The notes under the pieces: model-generated
What the model saw: only the letters and a program-made list of their open reading frames with translations
What the model was told of the DNA's origin: nothing
Database searches by the model: none
Translations under genes and position numbers: made by a program
Shown here: in pieces, positions 41,438 through 50,586 of the stretch
Position numbering within the stretch: the first letter of the stretch is position 1
Layout: every line of letters starts with the position of its first letter
Assembly: GCF_900104675.1 (NCBI RefSeq)
Contig: NZ_LT629945.1
Coordinates: 1,726,756 to 1,790,755, forward strand
DNA from: Angelakisella massiliensis
GTDB taxonomy: Bacteria > Bacillota > Clostridia > Oscillospirales > Ruminococcaceae
Length of the DNA: 64,000 bases
Reading direction: 5' to 3'

Positions 41438-42499
41438 ATGCCCATGATCTATTTGGTGCGCCATGGCTATCCCGCCTGGCCCCAGGGAAAATATTGTTTC
41501 AGCCGCACGGATGCTCCGTTGAATGAGGTGGGGAAGGAGCAGGCCCAGGCGCTGCAAAACTGGTTTTTGGATAAACCCGCAGCATCGGTATGGACCAGCT
41601 GCGCCAAACGCTGCCGCCAGACCGCCGCTCTTGCCTTGTCCCAGTCGGCGTGGCCCCTGCCATTTCTGGAGGAGGTCTGTGTGGGCCAGTGGGAAGGCTT
41701 GTCCTTTGATGAAATTAAAGCCCGATATCCGGAGATCTACCAGGCCAGGGGAGAAGATCCCGCAGGAGTGGCCCCACCGGGAGGAGAAACCTTTCTGGAG
41801 GCAGGTGAACGGCTGCGGAGGGTGATGGATGAGCGGTGCGATGCACAGGGTGATACTGTTTTGGTATGTCACGGCGGTCTCATCCGGGGGCTGTTGTGTC
41901 TGCTGGGGGCGGTGCCCCGGGAAAAACTGCTGGACTGCTGTATTCCCTATGGCAGTATCACCATATTGCAAAAAGAACAGCAGGAAATCAAGGTTCTTGC
42001 TATAGGCCGCAAGCCCTGCCGTTATCCCGGTACTCTGGAAGAAAAGCAGCTGGTCGCCCAGTGCCGGACGCCGGAAAAGGTGCTGCGCCATTGTCAGGCT
42101 GTTGCCGCCTGTGCGGCCCGTCTGGCGGAAGGAAGAGGGGTGGATCTCACCTTTCTCATGTGCTGCGCCAGACTTCATGACCTTTGCCGGGAACAGGGTC
42201 GGCAGCATCCTCAGCAGGCAGCCCGTTTGCTGCGAAGCTGTGGATGGTGGGAGATGGCCGAAGTGGTGGAACAGCATCACGATCTGGGCGTATCTCCCTC
42301 AGTGGAAGCAGAGCTGCTTTGCCTTGCAGACCGCATGACCGAGGGGGAACAGATCGTGTCCCTGAAAGCCCGGTTCCAGGCTTCCCGCCAGAAATGTGAT
42401 TCCAAGGAGGCGCTGGAGGCATGGCAGCGGCGCTGGCAGGAGACTTTGGAACTGGCGGAAAAATACGGACTGGACCCGGATGCGGTGTACGCTCCCTGA
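41438..42499 (+). CDS. Histidine phosphatase fused to an HD domain
   Basis: A 353-residue protein. Residues 1-190 are a histidine phosphatase (phosphoglycerate mutase type): LVRHGYP with the catalytic His near residue 8 and VCHGGLIRG with the second His. Residues 215-340 are an HD hydrolase: HCQAVAACAARLA, LHDLCRE (HD) and EQHHDLG. The start at 41438 has AAGGGG upstream; the longer frame is unsupported. A phosphatase acting on a nucleotide or cofactor is likely. It is not far from the molybdenum-hydroxylase genes, but no link is shown. Confidence 0.82.
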   Translation: MPMIYLVRHGYPAWPQGKYCFSRTDAPLNEVGKEQAQALQNWFLDKPAASVWTSCAKRCRQTAALALSQSAWPLPFLEEVCVGQWEGLSFDEIKARYPEIYQARGEDPAGVAPPGGETFLEAGERLRRVMDERCDAQGDTVLVCHGGLIRGLLCLLGAVPREKLLDCCIPYGSITILQKEQQEIKVLAIGRKPCRYPGTLEEKQLVAQCRTPEKVLRHCQAVAACAARLAEGRGVDLTFLMCCARLHDLCREQGRQHPQQAARLLRSCGWWEMAEVVEQHHDLGVSPSVEAELLCLADRMTEGEQIVSLKARFQASRQKCDSKEALEAWQRRWQETLELAEKYGLDPDAVYAP

Positions 42500-42532
42500 G
42501 AGGAGCAGGAAGAGCAAGGGGAACGGTGGAAG

Positions 42533-43056
42533 CGGCCAAAGGGACTCGTCCTTTTGGAATCCCATCGTTGAGGCTGTAGTGAGCGAGTGAGAGCGCAAAA
42601 CTGCCTGCCGCTGTTTTGGCCTGTACTTTTGAGTTTTAAGGGGGACGAATGGGGTCTTGGTTTTATGCCTACTTGCTGGTATGCCGAAGGTGCCCGCTCG
42701 CTATTTGCCCGGGTAAAGCCGGACAAAGCCGCTCGCTGTTTTTCAGCGGGGGGAGTTTTGGGGCAATCAGTTTGTTTAGAGTGGCAGGACATAGGCACTA
42801 TAAAAATTGCAGCGGAGAGAAGGGGAGAACGGGGGAGACGGCCAAGGGGACTCGTCCCTTTGGAATCCCATCGTTGAGGCTGTAGTGAGCGAGTGAGAGC
42901 GCAAAACTGCCTGCCGCTGTTTTGGCCTGTACTTTTGAGTTTTAAGGGGAGCGGACTGGGCATTGGTTTTGTGTCTGACCGCTGGTGTGTTAGAGTCGCC
43001 CGCTCGCTATTTGCCCGGGTAAAGCCGGACAAAGCCGCTCGCTGCTTTTCAGCGGG
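42533..43056. repeat. 218-bp unit repeated twice in tandem (period 306 bp)
   Basis: Copy 1 is 42533-42750 and copy 2 is 42839-43056, highly similar. Shared blocks are GGAATCCCATCGTTGAGG, TGTAGTGAGCGAGTGAGAGC, GCCTGCCGCTGTTTTGGC and GGTAAAGCCGGACAAAGCCG. Each copy ends with a hairpin around CCGCT/AGCGG. The gap between genes (42500-43242) has no convincing protein. Confidence 0.8.
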
Positions 43057-43083
43057 AGCTTAGATTTTTTATCATGAATAGTT

Positions 43084-43122
43084 TAAGGGACGGCAATACT
43101 TTGATGTACTGCCGTCCCTTTT
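43084..43122 (+). terminator. Rho-independent terminator
   Basis: AAGGGACGGCA pairs with TGCCGTCCCTT (11 bp), followed by TTTTG on the plus strand. It lies after the tandem repeats and before the convergent HAD gene. Confidence 0.85.
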
Positions 43123-43242
43123 GTTTATATCTGAAAACCCTGGTGTGTTTCACTGATTCCCGAAAGCCCGTTAACCGGGATTTTGTATTGTACCCGGTGG
43201 ATCTCCCTGAAAAGAGCAATCATGAGGACAGACAGTGGTTTT

Positions 43243-43902
43243 TTACTGTCCCAGCAGGACTTCCCGCAGCTGTTCCACCGTGTCCACAATCACTTCCGCG
43301 TTCGCTTCTTCCAGCTCACCCGGCTGCCCATAGCCATAGGCTACGCCGATCTGATGGAGCCCCAGGCTTTTTCCTCCCAGGATATCAAATTTCCGGTCCC
43401 CGATCATGACAGTGTCCGCCTTGTCCTCCGGCCGGGTCAGCAGCTGCCGCACAGCCTCTGCAACCACTTCGTCCTTTTCCACCCGGGCGCCGGAAAGCTC
43501 ACTGCCCACTACCACCTGAAAGCAGTCCGCGATCTGGAAATGCTCCAGGATCTGCCGGACAAAGACGGTGGGTTTGCTGGAGGCGATGGCCAGACGTGCC
43601 CCTCCATCCCGCAGTTCCCGCAGCAGCCGGTCCATGCCCGGATAAAGCTCATTTTCATACAGCCCCACAGTGGAGAATCTTTCACGGTACTTCTCTACCG
43701 CCGCCTGAGCCTGCCGGTCATCAAAGCTGTAGAACTCCATGAAACTGGCCTTTAAGGGGGGGCCGATGAAGGGCTCCAGCTTGTCCAGATCCGGTTCATG
43801 GATGCCGAAGCTGTCCAGAGCGTATTGAACGCAGGTGGTGATGCCCACCTTTGGATCGGTGATTGTGCCGTCCAGATCAAAAAGCAGATAACGATAACGC
43901 AT
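43243..43902 (-). CDS. HAD-family phosphatase, phosphoglycolate phosphatase-like
   Basis: A 219-residue haloacid dehalogenase-type hydrolase. Motif I is FDLDGTITD (residues 8-16), motif II is LAIASSKP, and motif IV is TVMIGDRKFDILGG. The helical cap lies at about 15-85. It resembles the PGP/GmhB-like family of Firmicutes that dephosphorylates small sugar or pyrophosphate compounds. The plus-strand terminator at 43084 stops convergent transcription. Confidence 0.88.
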   Translation of the reverse strand: MRYRYLLFDLDGTITDPKVGITTCVQYALDSFGIHEPDLDKLEPFIGPPLKASFMEFYSFDDRQAQAAVEKYRERFSTVGLYENELYPGMDRLLRELRDGGARLAIASSKPTVFVRQILEHFQIADCFQVVVGSELSGARVEKDEVVAEAVRQLLTRPEDKADTVMIGDRKFDILGGKSLGLHQIGVAYGYGQPGELEEANAEVIVDTVEQLREVLLGQ

Positions 43903-44108
43903 AGTGGCTCCTTTCTGGCAGAAAACCTCCTGTAAAAAGCCGGATTCGGCTGGTGGAGGGAATTTTTATCACAGTGGCCGTACAGGGAAAAGCTCTTGTA
44001 CAGCCGTCAGGCTATTTTACCACACAGAACGCGAAATGAAAAGAGAGGATAAAGTCTGGGGGAGAAAAGGGGGAATGGCAGGGACAAAAAGTTTTGCAAA
44101 AAGAAAAA

Positions 44109-44143
44109 GCCCTCCGCGCATACAACCGCCGGGAAGGCCATAG
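44109..44143 (-). terminator. Weak hairpin after the Crp/Fnr gene
   Basis: An imperfect stem of CCCTCCGCG with CGCCGGGAAGG, followed on the minus strand by CTTTTTCTTTTTG. This gap (43903-44207) holds no gene that I can support. Confidence 0.4.
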
Positions 44144-44207
44144 AAATGGAGGGAAGGGGCTTTGTCCATTTTTGATGGGGAAAGTCAAAGAGCTGCGGGA
44201 AATTGCG

Positions 44208-44867
44208 TTAAAGCCGGCTATACCGCTGCAATTTTTCTTCATCCAGAATGGTGACATAATGGTTGCCTGTGTCGATCACCTTTTCTTTTCGCAGCTGCGC
44301 GTACATTTTGGTAATCTGCGCCCGGGAGACATTGATGCAGGAGGCGATTTCCTGCTGGGTCAGCAGGATCTTATGATTTTGCTGATAGTCCGGCGTGTCA
44401 ATGAACAGCAGGAAAAAGGAGGCCAGACGCACCATCAGATCGGCATGTCCCAGACTGCCCACCATAAAGGAGACCTGCCGCAATACCTCACCATAGTAGA
44501 CCACCAGATCGAAGCCCAGCTGGGGATTGTCCAGGATTATCCGCCGAAGGATTTCCGGAGTGAAGGGGAGCACCCGCATTTCGGTCACACTGGCGATGCT
44601 GACGACGGATTTTTTCTCATCATCGATGCAGTCCATGCCAATGAGGGTATCCCGCATCATAAAGTCGATGATCTGTTCGTTGCCGTCGCTGGTGGTGATG
44701 TAGACCTTGGCCAAGCCGTCCAGAATGTAATACAGCCATCCGTGGGTGCAGCACTGGGTACAGAGGGTTTGCCCCTTGGGGATGGTCATGGGGGCAGGAC
44801 ATACCTCTTCAAACAGAGACCTGTATTTATGCAGGGAACCCTCCACAAAAAAGTGAATACCTCCCAT
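44208..44867 (-). CDS. Crp/Fnr-family regulator
   Basis: A 219-residue protein with a cyclic-nucleotide-type beta-roll (about residues 20-120; LYYILDGLAKVYITTSDGNE) and a C-terminal winged helix with LTQQEIASCINVSRAQITKM. Three Cys near the N-terminus (CTQCC and CPAP) could hold a metal or FeS centre as in FNR, though the spacing is not the FNR one. It is divergent from the molybdenum-hydroxylase operon and is its likely regulator. Confidence 0.88.
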   Translation of the reverse strand: MGGIHFFVEGSLHKYRSLFEEVCPAPMTIPKGQTLCTQCCTHGWLYYILDGLAKVYITTSDGNEQIIDFMMRDTLIGMDCIDDEKKSVVSIASVTEMRVLPFTPEILRRIILDNPQLGFDLVVYYGEVLRQVSFMVGSLGHADLMVRLASFFLLFIDTPDYQQNHKILLTQQEIASCINVSRAQITKMYAQLRKEKVIDTGNHYVTILDEEKLQRYSRL

Positions 44868-44948
44868 GGAAATCTCACCTCAGACCTTACAATTTCATAC
44901 TTAATTAATAGTTTATCACCCATCACGTTAAAAAACAAGAACAAGGCG

Positions 44949-44961
44949 CACAACTATTGTG
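44949..44961. promoter_or_regulatory. Candidate operator in the divergent promoter region
   Basis: CACAA and TTGTG arms around CTA form a 13-bp palindrome halfway between the Crp/Fnr start and the hydroxylase operon start. It is shorter than a full Crp or FNR box. Confidence 0.3.
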
Positions 44962-45083
44962 AAAAAATGTCTATCCGTATACAAAAAAACAGCGGCATTC
45001 ATCTCACGGTAGGCAGAGAAAAGGACAGGATCATTGCTAAAATAATAACACAATCATGTGCTCATGGAAAGGAGTAATGTTGG

Positions 45084-45584
45084 ATGAGCAAGGAATTGAC
45101 GCTGCACATCAATGGTCAAACTTATCAGTTTACCATTGGCCGGAGGCTGGGACAGATCCCGGAATCCGAAACGCTGCTGGAAACGCTGAGAGAACGTCTC
45201 GGCCTGACCGGTACCAAGCTGTCCTGCGGCGAGGGAGCCTGCGGCTGCTGCGCCGTGCTGATGGACGGCAAAGCGGTGGCCTCCTGCGTGACCCTGACCG
45301 CCGAATGTGAGGGCAAGGAGATCACCACCATCGAGGGCCTGAGCGATCCCGTTACCGGGAAGCTGGACCCCATCCAGGAGGCTTTCCTGGAGCACAACGC
45401 TTTCCAGTGTGGCTTCTGCACACCGGGCATCATCATCGCGGTAAAGTCCCTGCTCAATCAGAATCCCAATCCTTCCGAGGATGAGATCAAAGAGGCCCTC
45501 AGCGGTAACTTCTGCCGCTGCATCAGCCACTATCAGGTGATTGAAGCCGTCAAATCTATTGTCAAGGGAGGAAATGAGGCATGA
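45084..45584 (+). CDS. Molybdenum hydroxylase [2Fe-2S] subunit
   Basis: A 166-residue iron-sulfur subunit of the xanthine dehydrogenase family (XdhC/CoxS type). The plant-type cluster is at CGEGACGCCAVLMDGKAVASC and the helical cluster at CGFCTPG...CRC. It passes electrons from the molybdenum cofactor to FAD. It overlaps the next gene by 4 bp (ATGA). AAAGGAG lies upstream of the ATG. Length is normal for the family. Confidence 0.93.
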   Translation: MSKELTLHINGQTYQFTIGRRLGQIPESETLLETLRERLGLTGTKLSCGEGACGCCAVLMDGKAVASCVTLTAECEGKEITTIEGLSDPVTGKLDPIQEAFLEHNAFQCGFCTPGIIIAVKSLLNQNPNPSEDEIKEALSGNFCRCISHYQVIEAVKSIVKGGNEA

Positions 45585-47890
45585 GCGAGTTCCGGCATAT
45601 CGGTAAAGTACGCCGCCGTCAGGATGGCCGCGCCATTGTAACGGGCACCGCCCTTTACTGCGACGACCTCCCCATCAAGAATTGCAGCTATGCCAAAGTG
45701 CTGCACAGCCCTTATCCCCATGCGGAGATTATTTCCATCGACACCACCGAGGCGGAGAAGCTGCCCGGCGTTCACTGTGTCATGACCTATAAAAACGCTC
45801 CCGCCTGGAAGACCGGCGTTCCCGCCCATCGTCCCGTCATGAGCCAGCATCTGCGCTTTGTGGGCGACCCGGTGGCCGCTGTAGCCGCTGTTTCCAGCCA
45901 GATCGCTGAGGAAGCGCTGGAACTGATCAAGGTGGAGTACAAGCAGCTGACCCCTGTTTACGATGTGGAAGACGCCATCAAGCCCGGCGCTCCCGAGGTC
46001 TACCGAGAGGAGGACCAGATCGAATCCAAAGGTTATCACTATGAGCGCAACTGCCTGCCTCCCGGCAGCTGGTTTGAGGGGAACGATCCACCCTTCTACA
46101 AAATCCAGGACGGCGATGTGGAGAAAGGCTTTGCGGAAAGCGACGTTGTGGTGGAAGGAAAAGTGGCCTACACCTGGACCTTCCCCGGCGCTCCTGAAAG
46201 CCCCTTCGTGGCCGCCGGATGGGATGACGACACCCATGTGAATGTCTGGGCTTCCTCTCAGGGCCCCAACATGGTCTGCCGTCCTCTGGCCTACACCATC
46301 GGCGCCCATATCAACGTCACCACCCCCAACGTGGGCGGCAGCTACGGCAACAAGGACGCTCTGGGCTATGTCACCATGCTCACCGTCGCTCTGGCCAAGC
46401 TGGCAGGCTGCACCGTCAAGTATGCCCTGACCAAGGAAGAGCACCTGCTGTTCTATGAGCGCCGTCTGGACAACAAGTTCATCGGCAAGATCGGTATCAC
46501 CAAGGACGGCCAGATCAAGGCTCTCCAGGGCGACTGGCTGGTAGGCACCGGCGCGGGCTCTGAGCTGACCCAGGGCCAGGTGGCCGAGGGTCTGGGCGAA
46601 TTACATATTGCCCTGAACAAGTGTCCCAACTGGGATATCGTCTCCAAAGTGGTAGTCTCCAACAAGATCCCCGTGGGTATCGCCCGTGGCTTCGGCGGCC
46701 AGGAACTGAAAGCCTGCGCTCTCCATCTGCTCACCCGTGCCCTGCGGCAGATCGATATGGACCCTGTCACCTTCTACAAAAAGAACTTCTGCCAGGCGGG
46801 AGATCAGTACTACTGGCGTACCGGCCATAAGTACAGCAACCCCGTCATCAACTACGACAAGTGCTTTGACGTGGCGGCTGAGAAGTTTGGATGGTTCGAT
46901 AAGTGGAAGGGCTGGGGCGTTCCCACCCGTGTGGAAGGCAGCAAGGCCTACGGCGTAGGCTTCAGCCTCCACAGCAGCGGCGACCCTCAGAGTGACGAGA
47001 CCTTCGCTTATGTCCGTCTGGAAAACGATCAGGTCATGGTCCACTGCGCCGTTTCCCAGTTTGGTAACGGTCAGCGTCTGGCTCTGGCCAAGATCGCGGC
47101 TGAGATCCTCAACGTTCCGCTGGAGAATGTCACCATCAACTCCTCCGACACCCGTACCGATCCCGCCGACTTCGGCGCGGCTGGTTCCCGTGAGACCATC
47201 ACCGCCGGCGGTGCTGTAGGTTCCGCTGCCAAGGCCGCCAGAGAGAAGCTGCTGGAGGAAGCGGCTGTGAAGCTGGGCTGCAAGGCCGAGGATCTGGACA
47301 CCAAGGACATGATGGTATTCCGCAAGGACGATCCTTCCGTCTGCCTGCCGTGGATCGCCATCTGCCCCATGTACTATTCCATCACCGGTCAGGGCATGGT
47401 GGAAGGCGACTTCAACCACAACAACTGCGTGATGAACTTTGTGGAAGTGGAAGTGGATCTGGAGACTGGTCTTGCCAAGATCGTAAACGCCCTGAGCGCC
47501 TCCGACGTAGGCCGGATCATCAATCCCTTCGAGCTGAAGATGCAGTTTGAGGGCGGCCTGGGCTCCGCCGGTATGGACACCGGACATCTGGAAGAGATGG
47601 TGCTGGACCCCGTCATCGGCCGTGTCATGACCCACAACATGATCGATTACAAGTGGCGGCCCTTCAATGAACTACCCAAGTTTGATACCGCTATCCTGGA
47701 ATCTGTCTGGCCCACCGCCAACCCCTACGGCGCTATCGGTATCGGTGAGATCACCGGCGCTGCTGGTCCTGCCGCTGTGCTTATGGCTATTGAGAACGCC
47801 ATCGGCGGCGCGGAGATCAACGAATATCCCGCCACACCGGACAAGATTCTGAATGCCCTTGGTAAGGCCAAAGGAGGTCTTGGAGAATGA
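45581..47890 (+). CDS. Molybdenum hydroxylase catalytic subunit, xanthine dehydrogenase family
   Basis: A 769-residue molybdopterin-binding subunit. It has ARGFGGQE (cofactor loop) and AIGIGEITGAAG, where the Glu of GxGE is the catalytic base. FGAAGSRETITAGGA is a further cofactor-binding stretch. It hydroxylates a purine-like or other heterocyclic substrate; which one cannot be told. It overlaps the FAD subunit gene by 4 bp. The GC content and codon use are higher than in the ICE. Confidence 0.92.
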   Translation: MSEFRHIGKVRRRQDGRAIVTGTALYCDDLPIKNCSYAKVLHSPYPHAEIISIDTTEAEKLPGVHCVMTYKNAPAWKTGVPAHRPVMSQHLRFVGDPVAAVAAVSSQIAEEALELIKVEYKQLTPVYDVEDAIKPGAPEVYREEDQIESKGYHYERNCLPPGSWFEGNDPPFYKIQDGDVEKGFAESDVVVEGKVAYTWTFPGAPESPFVAAGWDDDTHVNVWASSQGPNMVCRPLAYTIGAHINVTTPNVGGSYGNKDALGYVTMLTVALAKLAGCTVKYALTKEEHLLFYERRLDNKFIGKIGITKDGQIKALQGDWLVGTGAGSELTQGQVAEGLGELHIALNKCPNWDIVSKVVVSNKIPVGIARGFGGQELKACALHLLTRALRQIDMDPVTFYKKNFCQAGDQYYWRTGHKYSNPVINYDKCFDVAAEKFGWFDKWKGWGVPTRVEGSKAYGVGFSLHSSGDPQSDETFAYVRLENDQVMVHCAVSQFGNGQRLALAKIAAEILNVPLENVTINSSDTRTDPADFGAAGSRETITAGGAVGSAAKAAREKLLEEAAVKLGCKAEDLDTKDMMVFRKDDPSVCLPWIAICPMYYSITGQGMVEGDFNHNNCVMNFVEVEVDLETGLAKIVNALSASDVGRIINPFELKMQFEGGLGSAGMDTGHLEEMVLDPVIGRVMTHNMIDYKWRPFNELPKFDTAILESVWPTANPYGAIGIGEITGAAGPAAVLMAIENAIGGAEINEYPATPDKILNALGKAKGGLGE

Positions 47891-50238
47891 AAAACTTTGA
47901 ACATATCAATGCCGGCAGCTTCGCGGAAGCCACAAAAGAGCTGAAAAGCGCGGGATACGCCCAGCCCATCGCCGGCGGTACCGATCTGGTGGGTACCCTC
48001 AAGCAGGGCATCCTTCCCAAATTCCCCGATCTGGTGGTCAACCTGAAAACCATTCCTGACGGGGCCTACATCCGGGACGAAGGGGATCAGGTGTCCATCG
48101 GTGCCCTGACCACCCTGGCCTGTGTGGAATCCGACGCCGCTTTCGCCGGTGAGCTGAAAGCTGTAGCCGAGGCTGCCCACAGCGTCGCCACCCCCATCAT
48201 CCGCAACTCCGCCACCATCGGCGGCAACCTGTGCCAGGATGTCCGCTGCTGGTACTACCGTTATCCCGATTCCGTGGGCGGACGTCTGATGTGCGCCCGC
48301 AAGGGCGGCGACCAGTGCTACGCCGTTCAGGGCCGCAACCAGTACCATTCCATCATGGGCGGCATGAAGACCGGCAAGAACTCCTGCTCCAGCCAGTGTC
48401 CCGCCGGAACCGATATCCCCGGCTATATGCAGAAGATCCGGGAAGATAACTGGGACGCCGCCGCTGAGATCATCATGCGGGTCAATCCCATGCCCATGCT
48501 CACCTCCCGTGTCTGCCCCCACGGCTGCCAGACCGTCTGCAACCAGTGCGAGCACGGCGATTCCGTCAGCATCCACTCTGTGGAGCGGGCCCTGGGCGAC
48601 TACATCCTGGCCCACGCCGACAAGTTCTACAAGGCTCCCGCCACTGCCACCGGCAAGAAGGTTTCCATCGTCGGCGGCGGCCCTGCCGGTCTGACCGCGG
48701 CTTTCTATCTGCGCAAAGCGGGTCATGACGTGACCATCTATGAGAAGATGGAGGAAGCGGGCGGCGTCATGATGTACGGTATTCCCGAGTACCGTCTGCC
48801 CAAGCACTATGTCCGGGATCTGGTCAAGGCCCTCACCGGTATGGGTATCGTCATCAAGGCCAACACCGAGGTGGGCAAGGACATCACCCTGGAGGAGATC
48901 AAGAACGCCAGCGATACAGTGCTGCTGGATACCGGCGCCTGGAAGCAGCCCATCCTTGGCATCGACGGCGAGAATCTGACCCAGTTCGGTCTGAACTTCC
49001 TGGTGGAAGTAAAGAAGTTCATGTCCAAGCAGATCGGCAAGGAAGTGCTGGTCTGCGGCGGCGGCAACGTGGCCATGGACGTGGCCCTCACCGCTGTCCG
49101 CCTGGGCGCTCAGAAGGTGAAGCTGGTCTGCCTGGAGCAGCGGGAGGAGATGCCCGCCTCCGCTGAGGAGATCGCCAGAGCCGAAGAGGAAGGCGTAGAG
49201 ATCTTCAATGGCTGGGGCCTCAAGCGGGTCCTGTCTGCCGATGGCGGAAAGATCACCGGCCTGGAGAGCATGAAGTGTGTCTCCGTCTTTGATGAAAACG
49301 GCCGTTTCAGCCCCAAGTATGGTGATGAGACCCGGGTCTTTGAATCCGACTGCATCATTCTGGCTACCGGCCAGAAGGTGGACACCGACTTCCTGGGTGA
49401 CAAGTACAAAGAGCAGCTCAAGAGCCCCCGCGGCCTGATTGAAGTGGGCGAGGACAGAAATACCAGAGCCCCCGGCATCTACGCCGGCGGTGACGCGGCC
49501 TACGGTCCTTCTGTGGCCATCAAGGCCATCCGTGACGGTGGTATTGCCGCCAGAAGCATGAGCCGTTACATGGGCTTCCCCCTGGAGGCTCCTGTGGCCG
49601 AGCATGGATTCCTGAAATTTGACACCGAAAAGGTTCTTGTCACCAAGGGTGCGGTGGAGAAGGACACTCCTGTGGGCGAGCGCAGCCTGAGCAAGGAGGA
49701 TTCCACCAGCCTGACGATGGAGGAGGCCAAGGCTGAGGCGGGCCGCTGCATGAACTGCGGCTGCTATTCCGTCAACGCTTCCGATATGGCCAACGTCATG
49801 GTAGCGCTGGATGCTGGAATCAAGACAACCGGACATCAGTTCAAGGCCTCTGAGTTCTTCAGCGTCATGCATTCCGTGGACCTGCTGGAGCCCGGTGAGC
49901 TGGTGACAGAGATCACCATTCCCAAACTGCCCGGCTACCGCACCGGATACCTGAAGATGCGTCTCCGTGAGTCCATCGACTTTGCCGTTACCGCTCTGGC
50001 TTATGCCTATAAAGAGGAAAACGGCGTGATCGTGGACGCCAAGCTGGCCGCCGGCGGTATCGCCCCTGTGCCGGTCCGTCTGACCGCTGCCGAAAATGTG
50101 CTCATCGGTCAGAAGAAGTCCCTGGATCTGGCGGAGAAGGCTTTTGCCGCCGCCATGAAGGATGCTAGCCCCATGAAGGAGAACGCCTACAAGCTGCAGG
50201 AGGTCAAAGCCCAGCTGATCCGTTCTCTGGAGCTGTAA
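47887..50238 (+). CDS. FAD subunit of molybdenum hydroxylase with an inserted GltD-like oxidoreductase
   Basis: A 783-residue protein with nested domains. Residues 1-160 are the CoxM/XdhB FAD domain (PIAGGTDLVG, TIGGNLCQ, YHSIMGG). Residues 165-620 are a complete GltD-like NAD(P)H oxidoreductase with a FeS ligand region (CSSQCPAGTDIPGY, CPHGCQTVC) and two Rossmann folds (GGGPAG at 263-268, GGGNVAMD at 391-398). Residues 622-783 resume the FAD subunit (NASDMANVMVALDAG, FAD C-domain). The insertion sits in a surface loop. It should link NAD(P)H to the hydroxylase. Confidence 0.88.
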   Translation: MKNFEHINAGSFAEATKELKSAGYAQPIAGGTDLVGTLKQGILPKFPDLVVNLKTIPDGAYIRDEGDQVSIGALTTLACVESDAAFAGELKAVAEAAHSVATPIIRNSATIGGNLCQDVRCWYYRYPDSVGGRLMCARKGGDQCYAVQGRNQYHSIMGGMKTGKNSCSSQCPAGTDIPGYMQKIREDNWDAAAEIIMRVNPMPMLTSRVCPHGCQTVCNQCEHGDSVSIHSVERALGDYILAHADKFYKAPATATGKKVSIVGGGPAGLTAAFYLRKAGHDVTIYEKMEEAGGVMMYGIPEYRLPKHYVRDLVKALTGMGIVIKANTEVGKDITLEEIKNASDTVLLDTGAWKQPILGIDGENLTQFGLNFLVEVKKFMSKQIGKEVLVCGGGNVAMDVALTAVRLGAQKVKLVCLEQREEMPASAEEIARAEEEGVEIFNGWGLKRVLSADGGKITGLESMKCVSVFDENGRFSPKYGDETRVFESDCIILATGQKVDTDFLGDKYKEQLKSPRGLIEVGEDRNTRAPGIYAGGDAAYGPSVAIKAIRDGGIAARSMSRYMGFPLEAPVAEHGFLKFDTEKVLVTKGAVEKDTPVGERSLSKEDSTSLTMEEAKAEAGRCMNCGCYSVNASDMANVMVALDAGIKTTGHQFKASEFFSVMHSVDLLEPGELVTEITIPKLPGYRTGYLKMRLRESIDFAVTALAYAYKEENGVIVDAKLAAGGIAPVPVRLTAAENVLIGQKKSLDLAEKAFAAAMKDASPMKENAYKLQEVKAQLIRSLEL

Positions 50239-50550
50239 AAGCTTGATTTTCCAGAAGCGACTGGAGGACTTCCGGAGCCTGCGCCAAAAGGTCTGGCTCC
50301 GGAGGTCCCTGCCCCTGAGTTTCCCATAGAGGAAAAGGAAGTGTTTGATGAAAGCTGCCCTTTCCCGGGGGAAACGGGGAAATGAAAAGTTTCCCCCAAA
50401 AATTCTTCTCTTCCTGATGATACAGCCTGTGCCCGGTCTGAAACGGAAAGGGCGCAGGCTGTTTCTGAAAGGAACGATTCTGTGACCAGGGAGAAGGAGA
50501 AAAAGGAACCCCCCGCTCCCTTTCACAAAGATGGTCCTTTCCTCTTTTGA
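50239..50550 (+). other. In-frame open stretch after the FAD subunit, one internal stop
   Basis: After the TAA at 50236 the same frame is open for 48 codons, then TGA (50383), then open again for 54 codons to TGA at 50548. The residues are P/E/K-rich. It has no start codon with a ribosome site. It may be a remnant of a linker or of a C-terminal extension. No other gene lies in 50239-50586. Confidence 0.3.
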
Positions 50551-50586
50551 CGGCGGAAAGGATGGCTTTTTTGTCGGAGGATGACG

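Noticed and set aside
42587-42877. Short frames in the tandem repeats as proteins
   Set aside because: They are not kept between the two copies and lack a proper ribosome site.
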